From contig NZ_JH815595.1 of assembly GCF_000298075.1 (NCBI RefSeq), positions 38,211 through 102,210 on the forward strand: a DNA stretch of 64,000 nucleotides, in the 5' to 3' direction. This DNA is from Staphylococcus massiliensis CCUG 55927. GTDB lineage: Bacteria > Bacillota > Bacilli > Staphylococcales > Staphylococcaceae. This document shows, piece by piece, positions 1 through 8,792 of the stretch (positions are counted from its first letter, which is position 1; every line of letters begins with the position of its first letter). The notes below the pieces were generated by a model. It was not told the origin of the DNA and searched no databases. It saw nothing but the letters and a program-made list of their open reading frames with translations. A program made the translations under genes and the position numbers.

Positions 1-54
1 TTTTTTTATACATAATCGAATTTCGAAAATACATATGAAAAAGAGGAGAAGATT

Positions 55-246
55 ATGAGCAATAACAGAGATAAAAATAGCTCATTTAACTACGTCATTC
101 CTGTTTGTATGCTTATAGGTACTATTTTAGGTATATTGATCGGTATCTTATTGTTTCCTATAGAATATATCGTTTTTCCAATTGCTATATTTTCCGCTAT
201 AGGTTATTTAATTAGTTTATTTATTATGGTTTTTAGTAGGAGATAG
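55..246 (+). CDS. Small two-helix membrane protein, unknown function
   Basis: This 63-residue protein has a polar N-terminus of about 12 residues and two hydrophobic segments (about 13-37 and 42-60), ending in Arg-Arg. A GAGGAG ribosome site lies a few bases before the ATG. It is transcribed toward the ABC exporter pair that follows on the other strand. I do not recognise a family. Its size and topology would suit a small accessory or immunity-type membrane protein, but nothing in the sequence proves that. Its upstream context lies outside the window. Confidence 0.6.
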   Translation: MSNNRDKNSSFNYVIPVCMLIGTILGILIGILLFPIEYIVFPIAIFSAIGYLISLFIMVFSRR

Positions 247-372
247 TAAATGCAAGAGTAGGCTAAGTGATGTAAGGATATATGAATCATTTGGCGTTCA
301 AATCTTTATTTGGGAATTGTTTTTTGATTTCTATTGGCTGGCACATTTTTATCTTTAGGCGGTTTCTTAATA

Positions 373-1173
373 CTAATAATGATTGAATGTCCCTTTTTTA
401 CGTGCTATATAGGAACAATAATGAAATATCAATAGACCTAGGATCAGATATATTGCAGAATGAACGATGAGCATTATGAGGTGTGTAATATGAAGGTTTT
501 CGTTTAACAAATCCTTTATATTTATAATGCCCCATGTAATTGGTAATATTTTAGAGAAAACATCTAATAATGGTGGTAATGTTTTGTCTGTAAGAAGTAA
601 GCCTGTGAAGAATAGAAAGATATAGTTCAATATAACTGATATTGCTGATATACGTTTGAAAATAATCGACAACCCGGCAAGGATAAATGAGAAGCCATAA
701 ATACCTATCATTGTCATAATAAGAATTATAATGAGTCTTAAGTCAAACAATTGTCGTAAATCATGTAATTGAAAGGGTATGTTTGAACCTAACATAGTGA
801 TGACTATCATAGTTAGAGATGATAAAATGACGCCCCCAATAGCATCGAACACGAAAGATCCAATTGCACGGCCGAGTAGCATTTGAGATAAACGCGTTTG
901 AGTTAGGTAAATTTGCTCTAAGGTACCGAGTTGCATTTCTTCTTGTAATATAAAGGAAAATATAGCAATCGCATTAATACCGATATACCAGATGAATATT
1001 CCAATCACTAATTGTAACAACATGTTTTGAGTCGTTGTGGTCGTTGATACAATAGTAAATGTTAATCCAACAAATAATATTAGGTAAGAAATGATTTCAG
1101 ATATGGAATCAATGTAGTACCTTTTAAACATGCCTCTAAACTTATAAAATTCTGCTATGAAAACGTCTATCAT
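373..1173 (-). CDS. ABC-2 type exporter permease subunit
   Basis: A 266-residue membrane protein with about six hydrophobic segments, typical of ABC-2 type permeases that pair with a separate ATPase. Its start overlaps the end of the ATPase gene by four bases (ATGA arrangement), so the two are translationally coupled and probably form one exporter. The substrate cannot be read from the sequence. Related two-gene exporters move drugs, peptides or lipid-linked compounds, sometimes for self-protection against antimicrobial peptides. No regulator is adjacent. Confidence 0.85.
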   Translation of the reverse strand: MIDVFIAEFYKFRGMFKRYYIDSISEIISYLILFVGLTFTIVSTTTTTQNMLLQLVIGIFIWYIGINAIAIFSFILQEEMQLGTLEQIYLTQTRLSQMLLGRAIGSFVFDAIGGVILSSLTMIVITMLGSNIPFQLHDLRQLFDLRLIIILIMTMIGIYGFSFILAGLSIIFKRISAISVILNYIFLFFTGLLLTDKTLPPLLDVFSKILPITWGIINIKDLLNENLHITHLIMLIVHSAIYLILGLLIFHYCSYIARKKGTFNHY

Positions 1174-2045
1174 GGTGTATCCCTCATAACTTCTTTAAAG
1201 ATATCTCTTAAAGATTTTTCAACTTTGTAAATGTCTTTAGTTCTAATAGTATTTTTTTCTAAATAATGTAACGCGTTTGGTAAATCATCCATACATACAC
1301 GGAAATGATAATCATCGACGAATATAAAGTAGGGAAGTACGTAATTTGATATCGGCACTGTCGTTTCGATCTCAACATAATTTTGATTATTATATTGCTT
1401 CAATAAAGCATGTTTCGTATCTGAAAAACATATCTTACCCTCACGTAGTATCAGGATGTTATCTCCAATTTGTTCCACGATCTCCATCTGATGCGTTGTT
1501 AAGATAATTGTTTTACCTGATGCGACTAATGTAACTAAGTAACTCAGTAATTCATCCGTCGATTGTACATCTAAACCTAAAGTAGGTTCATCTAATATTA
1601 GGACTTCAGGTTCTTTGATAAGTAATATTGCTAAAGCTACCTTTTGCTGCATCCCTCTAGATAATTGACTCACATAGCTATCTTTTTTATCGTTTAAATT
1701 AAGTTGATTCAATACGATTTTAATGCGATGCTCAAGGATGTGCTTCTTAATACGGTTCAATTTTCCAAAGTAAAATAAGTTGTCATACACAGTTAAGTAA
1801 TAATAAATATTACGCTCACCTTCTAAAATGCATCCGATATTTTTAATATCGGTATCAATACGAATGCTACCATTGTCAGGTATAACGAGATTGACGATGC
1901 ATTTCATTAGTGTTGATTTACCAGCACCATTTTCACCGAGTAAACATGTGATCTGGTTGCGTTTAATCTCTAAATCCAGGTTTTCGAAAACAAGTGTTTG
2001 TCCGTAATGCTTAGTTAATTGATGTATTTGAATTATTGGTGTCAT
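1170..2045 (-). CDS. ABC transporter ATP-binding protein
   Basis: A 291-residue ABC ATPase. Walker A (GENGAGKST) is at residues 37-45, the signature LSRGMQQ at 128-134, Walker B (VLILDEP) at 148-154 and the switch His at about 185. The C-terminal 90 residues form an extension as in the BcrA/CcmA-like drug and peptide exporter ATPases. It energises the permease encoded immediately downstream with a 4-base overlap. An AGGTGATA ribosome site precedes the ATG. The specific substrate is unknown. Confidence 0.9.
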   Translation of the reverse strand: MTPIIQIHQLTKHYGQTLVFENLDLEIKRNQITCLLGENGAGKSTLMKCIVNLVIPDNGSIRIDTDIKNIGCILEGERNIYYYLTVYDNLFYFGKLNRIKKHILEHRIKIVLNQLNLNDKKDSYVSQLSRGMQQKVALAILLIKEPEVLILDEPTLGLDVQSTDELLSYLVTLVASGKTIILTTHQMEIVEQIGDNILILREGKICFSDTKHALLKQYNNQNYVEIETTVPISNYVLPYFIFVDDYHFRVCMDDLPNALHYLEKNTIRTKDIYKVEKSLRDIFKEVMRDTP

Positions 2046-2280
2046 AGTATCACCTGTTTCTTAAATAAAAGTCGTCAATTACAGGACAAACTTTATTGAA
2101 TGAAGAATAGTTTTTAGTTAATTCATGATTCCACTTTTTATAATCATTCATATTAGGTAAATTAGTCTTCCTCTAATTGTTAGTCTGAGTGTAATAATAC
2201 ATGTGTGCTAAAGTCAAGTATATTTCTGATTTATCATATAAAATACATAATTATTATCTTTCTTAACTTAAGGTATACTA

Positions 2281-2322
2281 AAAAATTCGATTAATCCTCT
2301 CATATTAGGACTAATCGAATTA
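2281..2322 (-). terminator. Terminator of the M20 amidohydrolase gene
   Basis: On the minus strand a long near-perfect stem (AATTCGATTA with TAATCGAATT) is followed by a run of T. It sits directly after the stop of the amidohydrolase gene. Confidence 0.75.
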
Positions 2323-2327
2323 AACTT

Positions 2328-3494
2328 CTACAACACTTTTTCTACTTCAAGAATCTTCATAAACATACTTACCGCATATTTCATCGCGGATTCATCAATA
2401 TCAAATTTAGGACTATGATGCGGCCACGTGCTTTCTTTTTGAGCATTGCCACAACCTGTAAGGAAGAAGGCACCAGGGCGTACATGTAAATAGTGTGAGA
2501 AATCCTCACCAACCATCATTAGATCAGCATCCTGATATCTGAAGTTTAGTTCATTCGCAGCAGTCTTAATCTTTTCATAAGGGGCCTCATGGTTATAAAC
2601 AGGTAAATACCCTTTATCATACTCAAATTCATAAGTAATATCGTTCGCAAGCGCTAAGCCTTGAAGCAACTTATCCATCTTGTGATAAACATGTTGCTGT
2701 GTTTCTGGGCTAAACGTTCGCACGGTACCCCTAAGCGTTGCTTTATCAGGAATCACATTATCTGCGTCCCCAGCATGAATACTTCCAAATGAAATGACTG
2801 CCTCAGTAACAGGATCTAGCGTTCTTGAAACGATTTTTTGAGCGCTTAATACAAACTCAGCTAAGATCACAATAGGATCAATCGTTTCATGAGGTTTCGC
2901 GCCATGCCCGCCTTTTCCATGAAGTGTGATATTAAACTCATCAGGAGAAGCCATCATCGCGCCGTTTCGCGTGTGAATCGTGCCAGTTGGATAACCACTC
3001 CACAAATGATTGCCGTAAATGCGGTCAACGCCTTCTAAACAGTTATCTTGAATCATTTCAGTTGCGCCACCAGGATTCAGTTCCTCCCCATATTGGAATA
3101 TGAGTACCACATTCCCTTTAAGTTGAGCTTTATGTTCATGCAGTAAGCGTGCGACGATTAACAATATCGCGGTATGACCGTCGTGACCACATGCATGCAT
3201 CACGCCAGGCACCTTAGATTTATACGACGTTTCTTTCATATCTTGAATCGGTAACGCATCGAAATCTGCTCGAAAGGCAATCGTAGGACCGTCTCCATGT
3301 CCTTTAATCGTGGCAGTAATCCCATTCTTGCCTACGCGAGGATTTATTTCAAAGTCGAGTTTCCTAAGTTCTTGTAGGATGAAGTGGTGTGTGTGCACTT
3401 CTTGAAAAGACAATTCAGGATACTGATGCAAATAGCGTCGTATCTCAATCATATCTGCTTCATAATTTCTTGCTAGTTGAAACCAATCTTTCAA
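2328..3494 (-). CDS. M20 family amidohydrolase (N-acyl-amino-acid or peptide deacylase)
   Basis: A 388-residue M20D metallohydrolase. The metal-binding motif [10 protein letters not shown] is at residues 100-109 and the EELNPGG segment carries the catalytic Glu region. The family removes acyl groups from N-acyl amino acids or related amides in the cytoplasm, with Zn or Mn at the active site. No signal peptide is seen. It is divergent from kbl, with a short shared upstream region, and ends at a strong terminator. A second M20 paralog with the same HACGHD motif lies at 47.3 kb. The exact substrate is unknown. Confidence 0.88.
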   Translation of the reverse strand: MKDWFQLARNYEADMIEIRRYLHQYPELSFQEVHTHHFILQELRKLDFEINPRVGKNGITATIKGHGDGPTIAFRADFDALPIQDMKETSYKSKVPGVMHACGHDGHTAILLIVARLLHEHKAQLKGNVVLIFQYGEELNPGGATEMIQDNCLEGVDRIYGNHLWSGYPTGTIHTRNGAMMASPDEFNITLHGKGGHGAKPHETIDPIVILAEFVLSAQKIVSRTLDPVTEAVISFGSIHAGDADNVIPDKATLRGTVRTFSPETQQHVYHKMDKLLQGLALANDITYEFEYDKGYLPVYNHEAPYEKIKTAANELNFRYQDADLMMVGEDFSHYLHVRPGAFFLTGCGNAQKESTWPHHSPKFDIDESAMKYAVSMFMKILEVEKVL

Positions 3495-3621
3495 TGTTAC
3501 TCACTCTTTCGCTATGACTTTTAATGTTACGTATAATTGTAGCGTCAAATGCCTTAGCTTTCCACCCTATGAAAAATATTGTATGATAGATATGAGAAAA
3601 ATAATACGAGGGGGATTTAAA

Positions 3622-4812
3622 GTGGTTCAAACACTTCAAAGCTTTTTAGACGAGAATATCCAATACCTTAAGGATAACGGTCTATACAACGAAATAGATA
3701 TTATTGAAGGTGCGAATGGTCCTGAAATCACAATCGACGGCAAAAAGTACATCAACTTATCATCAAATAACTACTTAGGTCTAGCTACAGACGAAGACTT
3801 AAAGAAAGTGGCTAAAGAAGCAATCGATAAGCACGGTGTAGGTGCTGGTGCAGTACGTCCTATCAACGGTACATTAGATCTTCACGAAGAATTAGAACAA
3901 ACTTTAGCTAAATTCAAAGGTACTGAAGCAGCAGTTGCTTACCAATCAGGTTTCAACTGTAACATGGCTGCTATTTCAGCTGTAATGAATAAAAACGATG
4001 CAATCCTATCAGACGAGCTTAACCATGCCTCTATTATCGATGGTTGCCGCTTATCAAAAGCCAAAATCATCCGCGTTAAACACTCTGACATGGAAGATTT
4101 ACGTGCTAAAGCTAAAGAAGCTGTAGAATCAGGTGAATACAACAAAGTTATGTACATCACAGACGGTGTATTCTCTATGGACGGTGACGTAGCTAAATTA
4201 CCTGAAATCGTTGAAATCGCTGAAGAATTCGGTTTATTAACTTACGTTGACGATGCCCACGGTTCAGGTGTTATGGGTAAAGGTGCAGGAACAGTTAAAC
4301 ACTTTGGTCTACAAGATAAAATCGACTTCCAAATGGGTACATTATCAAAAGCAATCGGTGTAGTAGGTGGTTATGTTGCAGGTACTCAATCACTTATCGA
4401 TTGGTTAAAATCTCAATCACGTCCATTCTTATTCTCAACTTCACTAGCGCCTGGTGATACAAAAGCAATCACTAAAGCAGTTGAGAAATTAATGGAATCA
4501 ACTGAATTACACGACAAGTTATGGGATAACGGTAACTATCTTAAAAAAGGCCTTAAAGAATTAGGCTTTGATATTGGTGATTCTGAAACACCAATCACTC
4601 CAGTTATCATTGGTGATGAGAAGAAAACACAAGAATTCAGTAGCCGCTTAAAAGACGAAGGTTTATACGTTAAATCAATCGTATTCCCAACGGTTCCAAG
4701 AGGTACAGGTCGTGTAAGAAATATGCCAACAGCAGCTCATACTAAAGAAATGCTAGACGAAGCACTTAAAGTATACGAAAAAGTTGGTAAGGAATTAGAA
4801 ATTATTAAATAA
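3622..4812 (+). CDS. kbl: Glycine C-acetyltransferase (2-amino-3-ketobutyrate CoA ligase)
   Basis: A 396-residue PLP enzyme of the alpha-oxoamine synthase family. It cleaves 2-amino-3-oxobutyrate with CoA to glycine and acetyl-CoA, the second step of threonine catabolism. The [14 protein letters not shown] and GTLSKAIG motifs are present, the last carrying the PLP lysine. An upstream in-frame ATG exists, but the GTG at 3622 has GAGGGGG at the right distance and matches the usual N-terminus. The next gene on this strand is a threonine dehydrogenase-like protein, although a terminator and a repeat array separate them. Confidence 0.93.
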   Translation: MVQTLQSFLDENIQYLKDNGLYNEIDIIEGANGPEITIDGKKYINLSSNNYLGLATDEDLKKVAKEAIDKHGVGAGAVRPINGTLDLHEELEQTLAKFKGTEAAVAYQSGFNCNMAAISAVMNKNDAILSDELNHASIIDGCRLSKAKIIRVKHSDMEDLRAKAKEAVESGEYNKVMYITDGVFSMDGDVAKLPEIVEIAEEFGLLTYVDDAHGSGVMGKGAGTVKHFGLQDKIDFQMGTLSKAIGVVGGYVAGTQSLIDWLKSQSRPFLFSTSLAPGDTKAITKAVEKLMESTELHDKLWDNGNYLKKGLKELGFDIGDSETPITPVIIGDEKKTQEFSSRLKDEGLYVKSIVFPTVPRGTGRVRNMPTAAHTKEMLDEALKVYEKVGKELEIIK

Positions 4813-4831
4813 GATATTGATTTATAATGAG

Positions 4832-4872
4832 CCAACCAAGATCATGTGCGATCTTGGTTGGTTTCTTATTTG
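4832..4872 (+). terminator. kbl terminator
   Basis: A 12-bp perfect stem (CCAACCAAGATC / GATCTTGGTTGG) with a short loop followed by a T-rich run, just after kbl. Confidence 0.85.
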
Positions 4873-4882
4873 GATAGAGCGG

Positions 4883-4915
4883 AAACCATAGGCCAGGCCT
4901 ATGGTTTTTTTATTT
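4883..4915 (+). terminator. Second hairpin terminator after kbl
   Basis: AACCATAGGCC pairs with GGCCTATGGTT and is followed by seven T. It is a back-up terminator before the repeat array. Confidence 0.7.
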
Positions 4916-4937
4916 GGATTTAAGTAAACACTTTTAT

Positions 4938-5219
4938 CGGAGCCGTTACGCGAAAGAAATATGAAACAATCGCATAAGGGAGCCGTTACGCGAAAGAAAT
5001 ATGAAACAATCGCATAAGGGAGCCGTTACGCGAAAGAAAATAAAAACAATCGCATAACGGCGTCATTACACGAAAGAAAATAAAAACAATCGCATAACGG
5101 CGTCATTACACGAAAGAAAATAAAAACAATCGCATAACGGCGTCATTACACGAAAGAAAATAAAAACAATCGCATAACGGCGTCGTTACACTAAAGAAAT
5201 CAAAAACAATCGCATAAGG
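4938..5219. repeat. Array R1: seven type-A 40-bp hairpin repeats
   Basis: Seven consecutive 40-bp units, each with an arm like GTTACGCGA, an A-rich centre (AAAGAAA..AAACAA) and a closing arm TCGCATAA, joined by short GGAGCC- or GGCGTC-like linkers. The units differ by a few substitutions and the central four are nearly identical. The array lies between the kbl terminators and the Tdh-like gene and encodes no plausible protein. The same family recurs in R2, R3 and R4. Confidence 0.9.
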
Positions 5220-5372
5220 AGTCCAGATACTCACCCCGGTACCCCTCAAACAGCCCATTACCACCTGATTCCTCGTCCACCTGAAGCTACCTACAATCAA
5301 TCGAACAAAGGGCTTTCTCCCGTACCGGACGTCTACCCATTCCAACTCGTTCTGTATGCTCTGAGTATACAA
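5220..5372. other. Relatively GC-rich intergenic stretch, nothing recognised
   Basis: This 150-base segment between array R1 and the promoter of the Tdh-like gene is richer in C and G than its surroundings. I see no clear gene, hairpin or known motif. An 88-codon minus-strand frame crosses it but also runs through the repeats and has no homology I recognise. Confidence 0.4.
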
Positions 5373-5373
5373 A

Positions 5374-5402
5374 TTGACCTAATTTTGATAAAATTAAGTA
5401 AA
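5374..5402 (+). promoter_or_regulatory. Candidate promoter with CodY-like box before the Tdh-like gene
   Basis: A TTGACC element is at 5374-5379. The dyad AATTTTGATAAAATT at 5381-5395 matches the CodY consensus AATTTTCWGAAAATT at 13 of 15 positions. The -10 is not clear. Repression by CodY would suit an amino-acid catabolic gene. Confidence 0.4.
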
Positions 5403-5473
5403 TAAAGAAATAATGTACGTCAGAGAAATACAACGCACATTCCATGGCGTACATTCAATGGGGAGTTTTGAAT

Positions 5474-6427
5474 ATGAAGAGAATTATGATTACAGGTGCT
5501 TTAGGACAAATTGGTACGGAATTAGTAACGAAATGTCGTAAGATCTACGGTAATGATAATGTACTTGCGACAGATATTAGAGAGCCAGAAGCGGACTCTG
5601 TCATTAAAGAAGGTCCTTTTGAAATCCTAGACGTAACGGACATGGACAAAATGAAAGAACTTGCCAAATCTTTTGAAGCTGACACAATGATGCACATGGC
5701 AGCTTTATTATCAGCTACAGCTGAGAAGAAACCACTACTTGCTTGGGAGTTAAACATGGGTGGTTTACTAAACGCGCTTGAGACAGCACGTGAATTCAAC
5801 ATGCAATTCTTTACACCAAGTTCAATTGGTGCATTTGGTCCAACTACGCCTAAGAACAATACACCTCAAGAAACAATCCAACGTCCTACAACAATGTACG
5901 GTGTAAACAAAGTTAGTGGCGAATTATTATGTGATTACTACTTCGAAAAATTCAATGTAGACACAAGAAGTGTACGTTTCCCTGGATTAATCTCATACAT
6001 TAAAGAGCCAGGCGGCGGTACGACAGACTACGCTTGTGAAATTTACTTCGAAGCGGTTCGTAATGGTAAATATTCAAGCTACATCGACAAAGGTACGTTT
6101 ATGGATATGATGTTCATGGACGATGCAATCGACGCAATTATTAAACTTATGGAAGCGGACGGCGGTAAACTTATTCACCGTAACGCTTATAACTTAAGTG
6201 GTATGAGTATCGAACCTGAAATGGTTAAAGAAGCGATTCAAGAACACATGCCTAACTTTGAACTCGACTATGACGTAGACCCAGACCGTCAAGCGATTGC
6301 GGATAGTTGGCCAAACGCGATTGACGTGAGCTGTGCAAGAGGCGAGTGGGGCTTTGATCCTAAATACAACTTAGAAGAAATGACGAAAGTAATGTTAGAC
6401 GCTATCAAAGAGAAAGAAAGTAAATAA
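5474..6427 (+). CDS. NAD-dependent epimerase/dehydratase, L-threonine 3-dehydrogenase type
   Basis: A 317-residue extended short-chain dehydrogenase. The Rossmann glycine motif GALGQIG is at residues 8-14 and the catalytic Tyr142-x3-Lys146 is present (YGVNK). This subfamily oxidises L-threonine to 2-amino-3-oxobutyrate using NAD, supplying the substrate of Kbl encoded upstream. The ATG at 5474 is chosen because GGGGAG lies 8 bases before it and the Rossmann strand follows at once; an in-frame ATG at 5444 has no ribosome site. The Tdh assignment is by family and context. Confidence 0.85.
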   Translation: MKRIMITGALGQIGTELVTKCRKIYGNDNVLATDIREPEADSVIKEGPFEILDVTDMDKMKELAKSFEADTMMHMAALLSATAEKKPLLAWELNMGGLLNALETAREFNMQFFTPSSIGAFGPTTPKNNTPQETIQRPTTMYGVNKVSGELLCDYYFEKFNVDTRSVRFPGLISYIKEPGGGTTDYACEIYFEAVRNGKYSSYIDKGTFMDMMFMDDAIDAIIKLMEADGGKLIHRNAYNLSGMSIEPEMVKEAIQEHMPNFELDYDVDPDRQAIADSWPNAIDVSCARGEWGFDPKYNLEEMTKVMLDAIKEKESK

Positions 6428-6442
6428 GCGAGTTATGAAATA

Positions 6443-6480
6443 CTGGGCTGAGACACTAAGCATGTCTCAGTCCTTTTCTA
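6443..6480 (+). terminator. Terminator of the Tdh-like gene
   Basis: GGGCTGAGACA pairs with TGTCTCAGTCC, followed by TTTTC. Confidence 0.8.
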
Positions 6481-6504
6481 ATAAGGGACGCTCACCAAAG
6501 ATAT

Positions 6505-6690
6505 GAAACGAAACTTTGCATTCTTTTAAGATCGTGATAGTTTCCCTTTTTTAAAAGGCAAGCCTGATGGACACTCGTAACTTTGCATCAAGATAGGGTT
6601 CCCTTTTTTAAAAGACAAGCCTGATGGACACTCGCAACTTTGCATCAAAATGGGCCTCCATTATAAAGAGACAAGTACGATAACTACTCA
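6505..6690. repeat. Imperfect tandem repeat, about 57-67 bp period
   Basis: The block AACTTTGCAT..TTCCCTTTTTTAAAAG.CAAGCCTGATGG recurs with starts near 6512, 6579 and 6636, about two and a half copies. It lies in the 505-base gap before ilvE. No coding function is visible. It is unrelated to the 40-bp arrays. Confidence 0.7.
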
Positions 6691-6834
6691 AGACTCTACT
6701 ATATGAGACATCGAGATAAAGCCCTTATTTTTAAAGAAAAGCACATCCTCAAACCAATACTTTTCAGAACTTAAAATTCGGGTACAGATGAATAGAGTCA
6801 CTTTAGCTTAAAGGGTAGAAGCAGTGAATACATA

Positions 6835-6889
6835 AATTTTATGAATTATTTGAAAATTCGTTGATGGTTGTAAACTTCACTGTTATACT
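6835..6889 (+). promoter_or_regulatory. ilvE promoter with two overlapping CodY-like boxes
   Basis: TTGATG (6861-6866) and TATACT (6884-6889) are 17 bases apart, a good SigA promoter. Just upstream are AATTTTATGAATTAT (6835-6849, 11 of 15 to the CodY consensus) and AATTATTTGAAAATT (6844-6858, 13 of 15). The boxes share 6 bases, an arrangement known for genuine CodY sites. Repression of ilvE when branched-chain amino acids and GTP are plentiful is inferred. Confidence 0.65.
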
Positions 6890-6933
6890 TTTATATATTA
6901 GAAAAATTTTATGATGTTTGGAGGAAATATATC

Positions 6934-8013
6934 ATGTCAGAAAAGATAGAACTTGTTGAACGTGAAACGCTTAAAGATAAACCTAATGAAGAGGATCTTA
7001 CGTTCGGTGAAACGTTTACAGATTACATGTTAAGTTATGATTATGATAAAGAAAAAGGATGGCATGATTTAAAAATTGTTCCTTTCGGTTCAATTGAAAT
7101 GTCTCCAGCCGCGCAAGGTCTACACTATGGCCAAGCGGTATTCGAAGGTCTAAAAGCTTATAAATCAGAAGATGATGTTGTATTATTCAGACCAGACCAA
7201 AACTTTAAACGTATGAATCATTCATTAGAAAAGTTAGAAATGCCTCAAATCGACGAGGAAAAGCTATTAGAAGGCTTAAAACAACTTGTTGATGTAGAGC
7301 GTGACTGGGTGCCAACAGGACAAGGACGTTCATTATACATTCGTCCATTCGTATTCGCGACTGAACCTGTTTTAGGTGTTCGTACTTCAGAGCAATACAA
7401 ATTATTAATCATTCTTTCACCATCAGGTTCTTATTATGGTGGCGAAAGCTTAAAACCTACTAAGATCTACGTAGAAGATGAACATGTTCGTGCAGTACGT
7501 GGCGGTGTAGGTAACGCGAAAGTTGCTGGTAACTACGCAGCAAGCTTAAAAGCTCAAACAATTGCGAACGATAACGGCTATGACCAAGTATTATGGTTAG
7601 ATGGTGTAGAACGTAAGTATATCGAAGAAGTAGGTAGTATGAACATCTTCTTCGTTATTGATGGCAAGCTTGTAACACCTGAATTAAACGGTAGTATCCT
7701 TCCAGGTATTACGCGTAAGACAGTTATCGCATTAGCGCAATCACTAGGTTATGACGTAGAAGAGCGCCATATTGCAGTAAATGAACTATTTGATTTATAT
7801 GACGAAGGTCATGTTCAAGAAGTATTCGGTACAGGTACTGCAGCAGTTATTTCACCAGTTGGTAAACTTAAATACGAAGACCGTGAAATGATCGTTAACG
7901 ACTTTGAAACAGGCGACATTACAAAAGAACTTTATGAGAAATATACAGGTATCCAAAACGGTTCACTTGAAGACCCTGAAGGTTGGAGAGTTGTAGTTCC
8001 ACAATATCGCTAA
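6934..8013 (+). CDS. ilvE: Branched-chain amino acid aminotransferase
   Basis: A 359-residue class IV PLP aminotransferase that interconverts leucine, isoleucine and valine with their 2-keto acids, in the cytoplasm. The PLP lysine is Lys196 in [10 protein letters not shown], and the substrate-binding [10 protein letters not shown] loop lies near the C-terminus. GGAGG precedes the ATG. It is monocistronic, with its own promoter (with CodY-like boxes) and a downstream terminator. In staphylococci the keto acids also feed branched-chain fatty acid synthesis. Confidence 0.95.
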   Translation: MSEKIELVERETLKDKPNEEDLTFGETFTDYMLSYDYDKEKGWHDLKIVPFGSIEMSPAAQGLHYGQAVFEGLKAYKSEDDVVLFRPDQNFKRMNHSLEKLEMPQIDEEKLLEGLKQLVDVERDWVPTGQGRSLYIRPFVFATEPVLGVRTSEQYKLLIILSPSGSYYGGESLKPTKIYVEDEHVRAVRGGVGNAKVAGNYAASLKAQTIANDNGYDQVLWLDGVERKYIEEVGSMNIFFVIDGKLVTPELNGSILPGITRKTVIALAQSLGYDVEERHIAVNELFDLYDEGHVQEVFGTGTAAVISPVGKLKYEDREMIVNDFETGDITKELYEKYTGIQNGSLEDPEGWRVVVPQYR

Positions 8014-8029
8014 ATCTAATTATTCCAAG

Positions 8030-8069
8030 TACCCAATGTCTAGTTAACAGTAGGCATTGGGTATTTTTA
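8030..8069 (+). terminator. ilvE terminator
   Basis: TACCCAATG pairs with CATTGGGTA, followed by TTTTT. Confidence 0.8.
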
Positions 8070-8111
8070 TGTGCGATTTGTTATAATTTTAACCAAAGGA
8101 GCGGATAGCAC

Positions 8112-8792
8112 ATGTGGTTACTTTTTGATAAAGACGGCACGCTCATTGAATACGATGAGACGTGGGTTGAAATCGGTATTGAAATGATAGATGACTTTAT
8201 CGAGACATATCATATTCATGATAAGGATCGCGTATACCGCGACATTGGCGTTAAAGATCACCAGTTTGTGCCAGGGGGTATCATGGCTCAAGGCACGATG
8301 GACGATATTATTCAGTGCTTCAATCATCATGCACAACAAGACGTATCCGAGTGGACCAAGAAGACGAGTCAGCGTCTGATTTCATCTCGTAATCCCGAGA
8401 CGACTTTAATTCCAGGTGTCGTCGAAACCCTCACCTCTTTAAAAGCCCAAGGACATCGATTAGGCATTATTACAAGTGATAATCAAGTAGGCACTAAGAA
8501 GTTTCTAAACGATTTTGATTTAACCGATATGTTCGACTATCTTATTACAACTGATGAGAAGAGCTTCGAGAAGCCAGACCCACGTGTCTTAGAGGCCTTT
8601 TTCAAAGAAACAAATTGCACCCAAGATGACATCATCATTATTGGCGACGCACCAACTGATATTGAAACTGGGCAACGTGTAGGCGCTCAAACAATCGGCG
8701 TTCTAACAGGCATTGGCGACCGTGATACCTTACACAACGCGACGCATATTATAGATGACATCACTGCTTTACCGGAATTGCTAAGGAATTAA
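8112..8792 (+). CDS. HAD-family hydrolase, phosphoglycolate phosphatase-like
   Basis: A 226-residue HAD hydrolase. Motif I FDKDGTL is at residues 5-11 with nucleophile Asp6 and acid Asp8, motif II lies in IITSDN, the lysine in EKPDP, and motif IV in IIGDAPTD. The cap domain is of the type found in phosphoglycolate phosphatases and pyrophosphatases. The natural substrate cannot be told. GGAGCGG precedes the ATG. Its 3' end overlaps the end of the convergent DUF819 gene by 12 bases, so neither gene has room for a terminator of its own there. Confidence 0.85.
   Translation: MWLLFDKDGTLIEYDETWVEIGIEMIDDFIETYHIHDKDRVYRDIGVKDHQFVPGGIMAQGTMDDIIQCFNHHAQQDVSEWTKKTSQRLISSRNPETTLIPGVVETLTSLKAQGHRLGIITSDNQVGTKKFLNDFDLTDMFDYLITTDEKSFEKPDPRVLEAFFKETNCTQDDIIIIGDAPTDIETGQRVGAQTIGVLTGIGDRDTLHNATHIIDDITALPELLRN

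Noticed and set aside
282..386. Short frame after the first small membrane gene
   Set aside because: It is 34 codons with a weak ribosome site. A neighbouring frame looks like the tail of a membrane protein, so at most a remnant; too short to support.
4938..5219. Array R1 (and R2-R4) as CRISPR
   Set aside because: The whole 40-bp unit repeats. There are no unique spacers of constant length, and no cas genes are present.
5106..5372. 88-codon minus-strand frame over array R1 and the GC-rich stretch
   Set aside because: It runs through repeat units, has no ribosome site, and no recognisable protein features.
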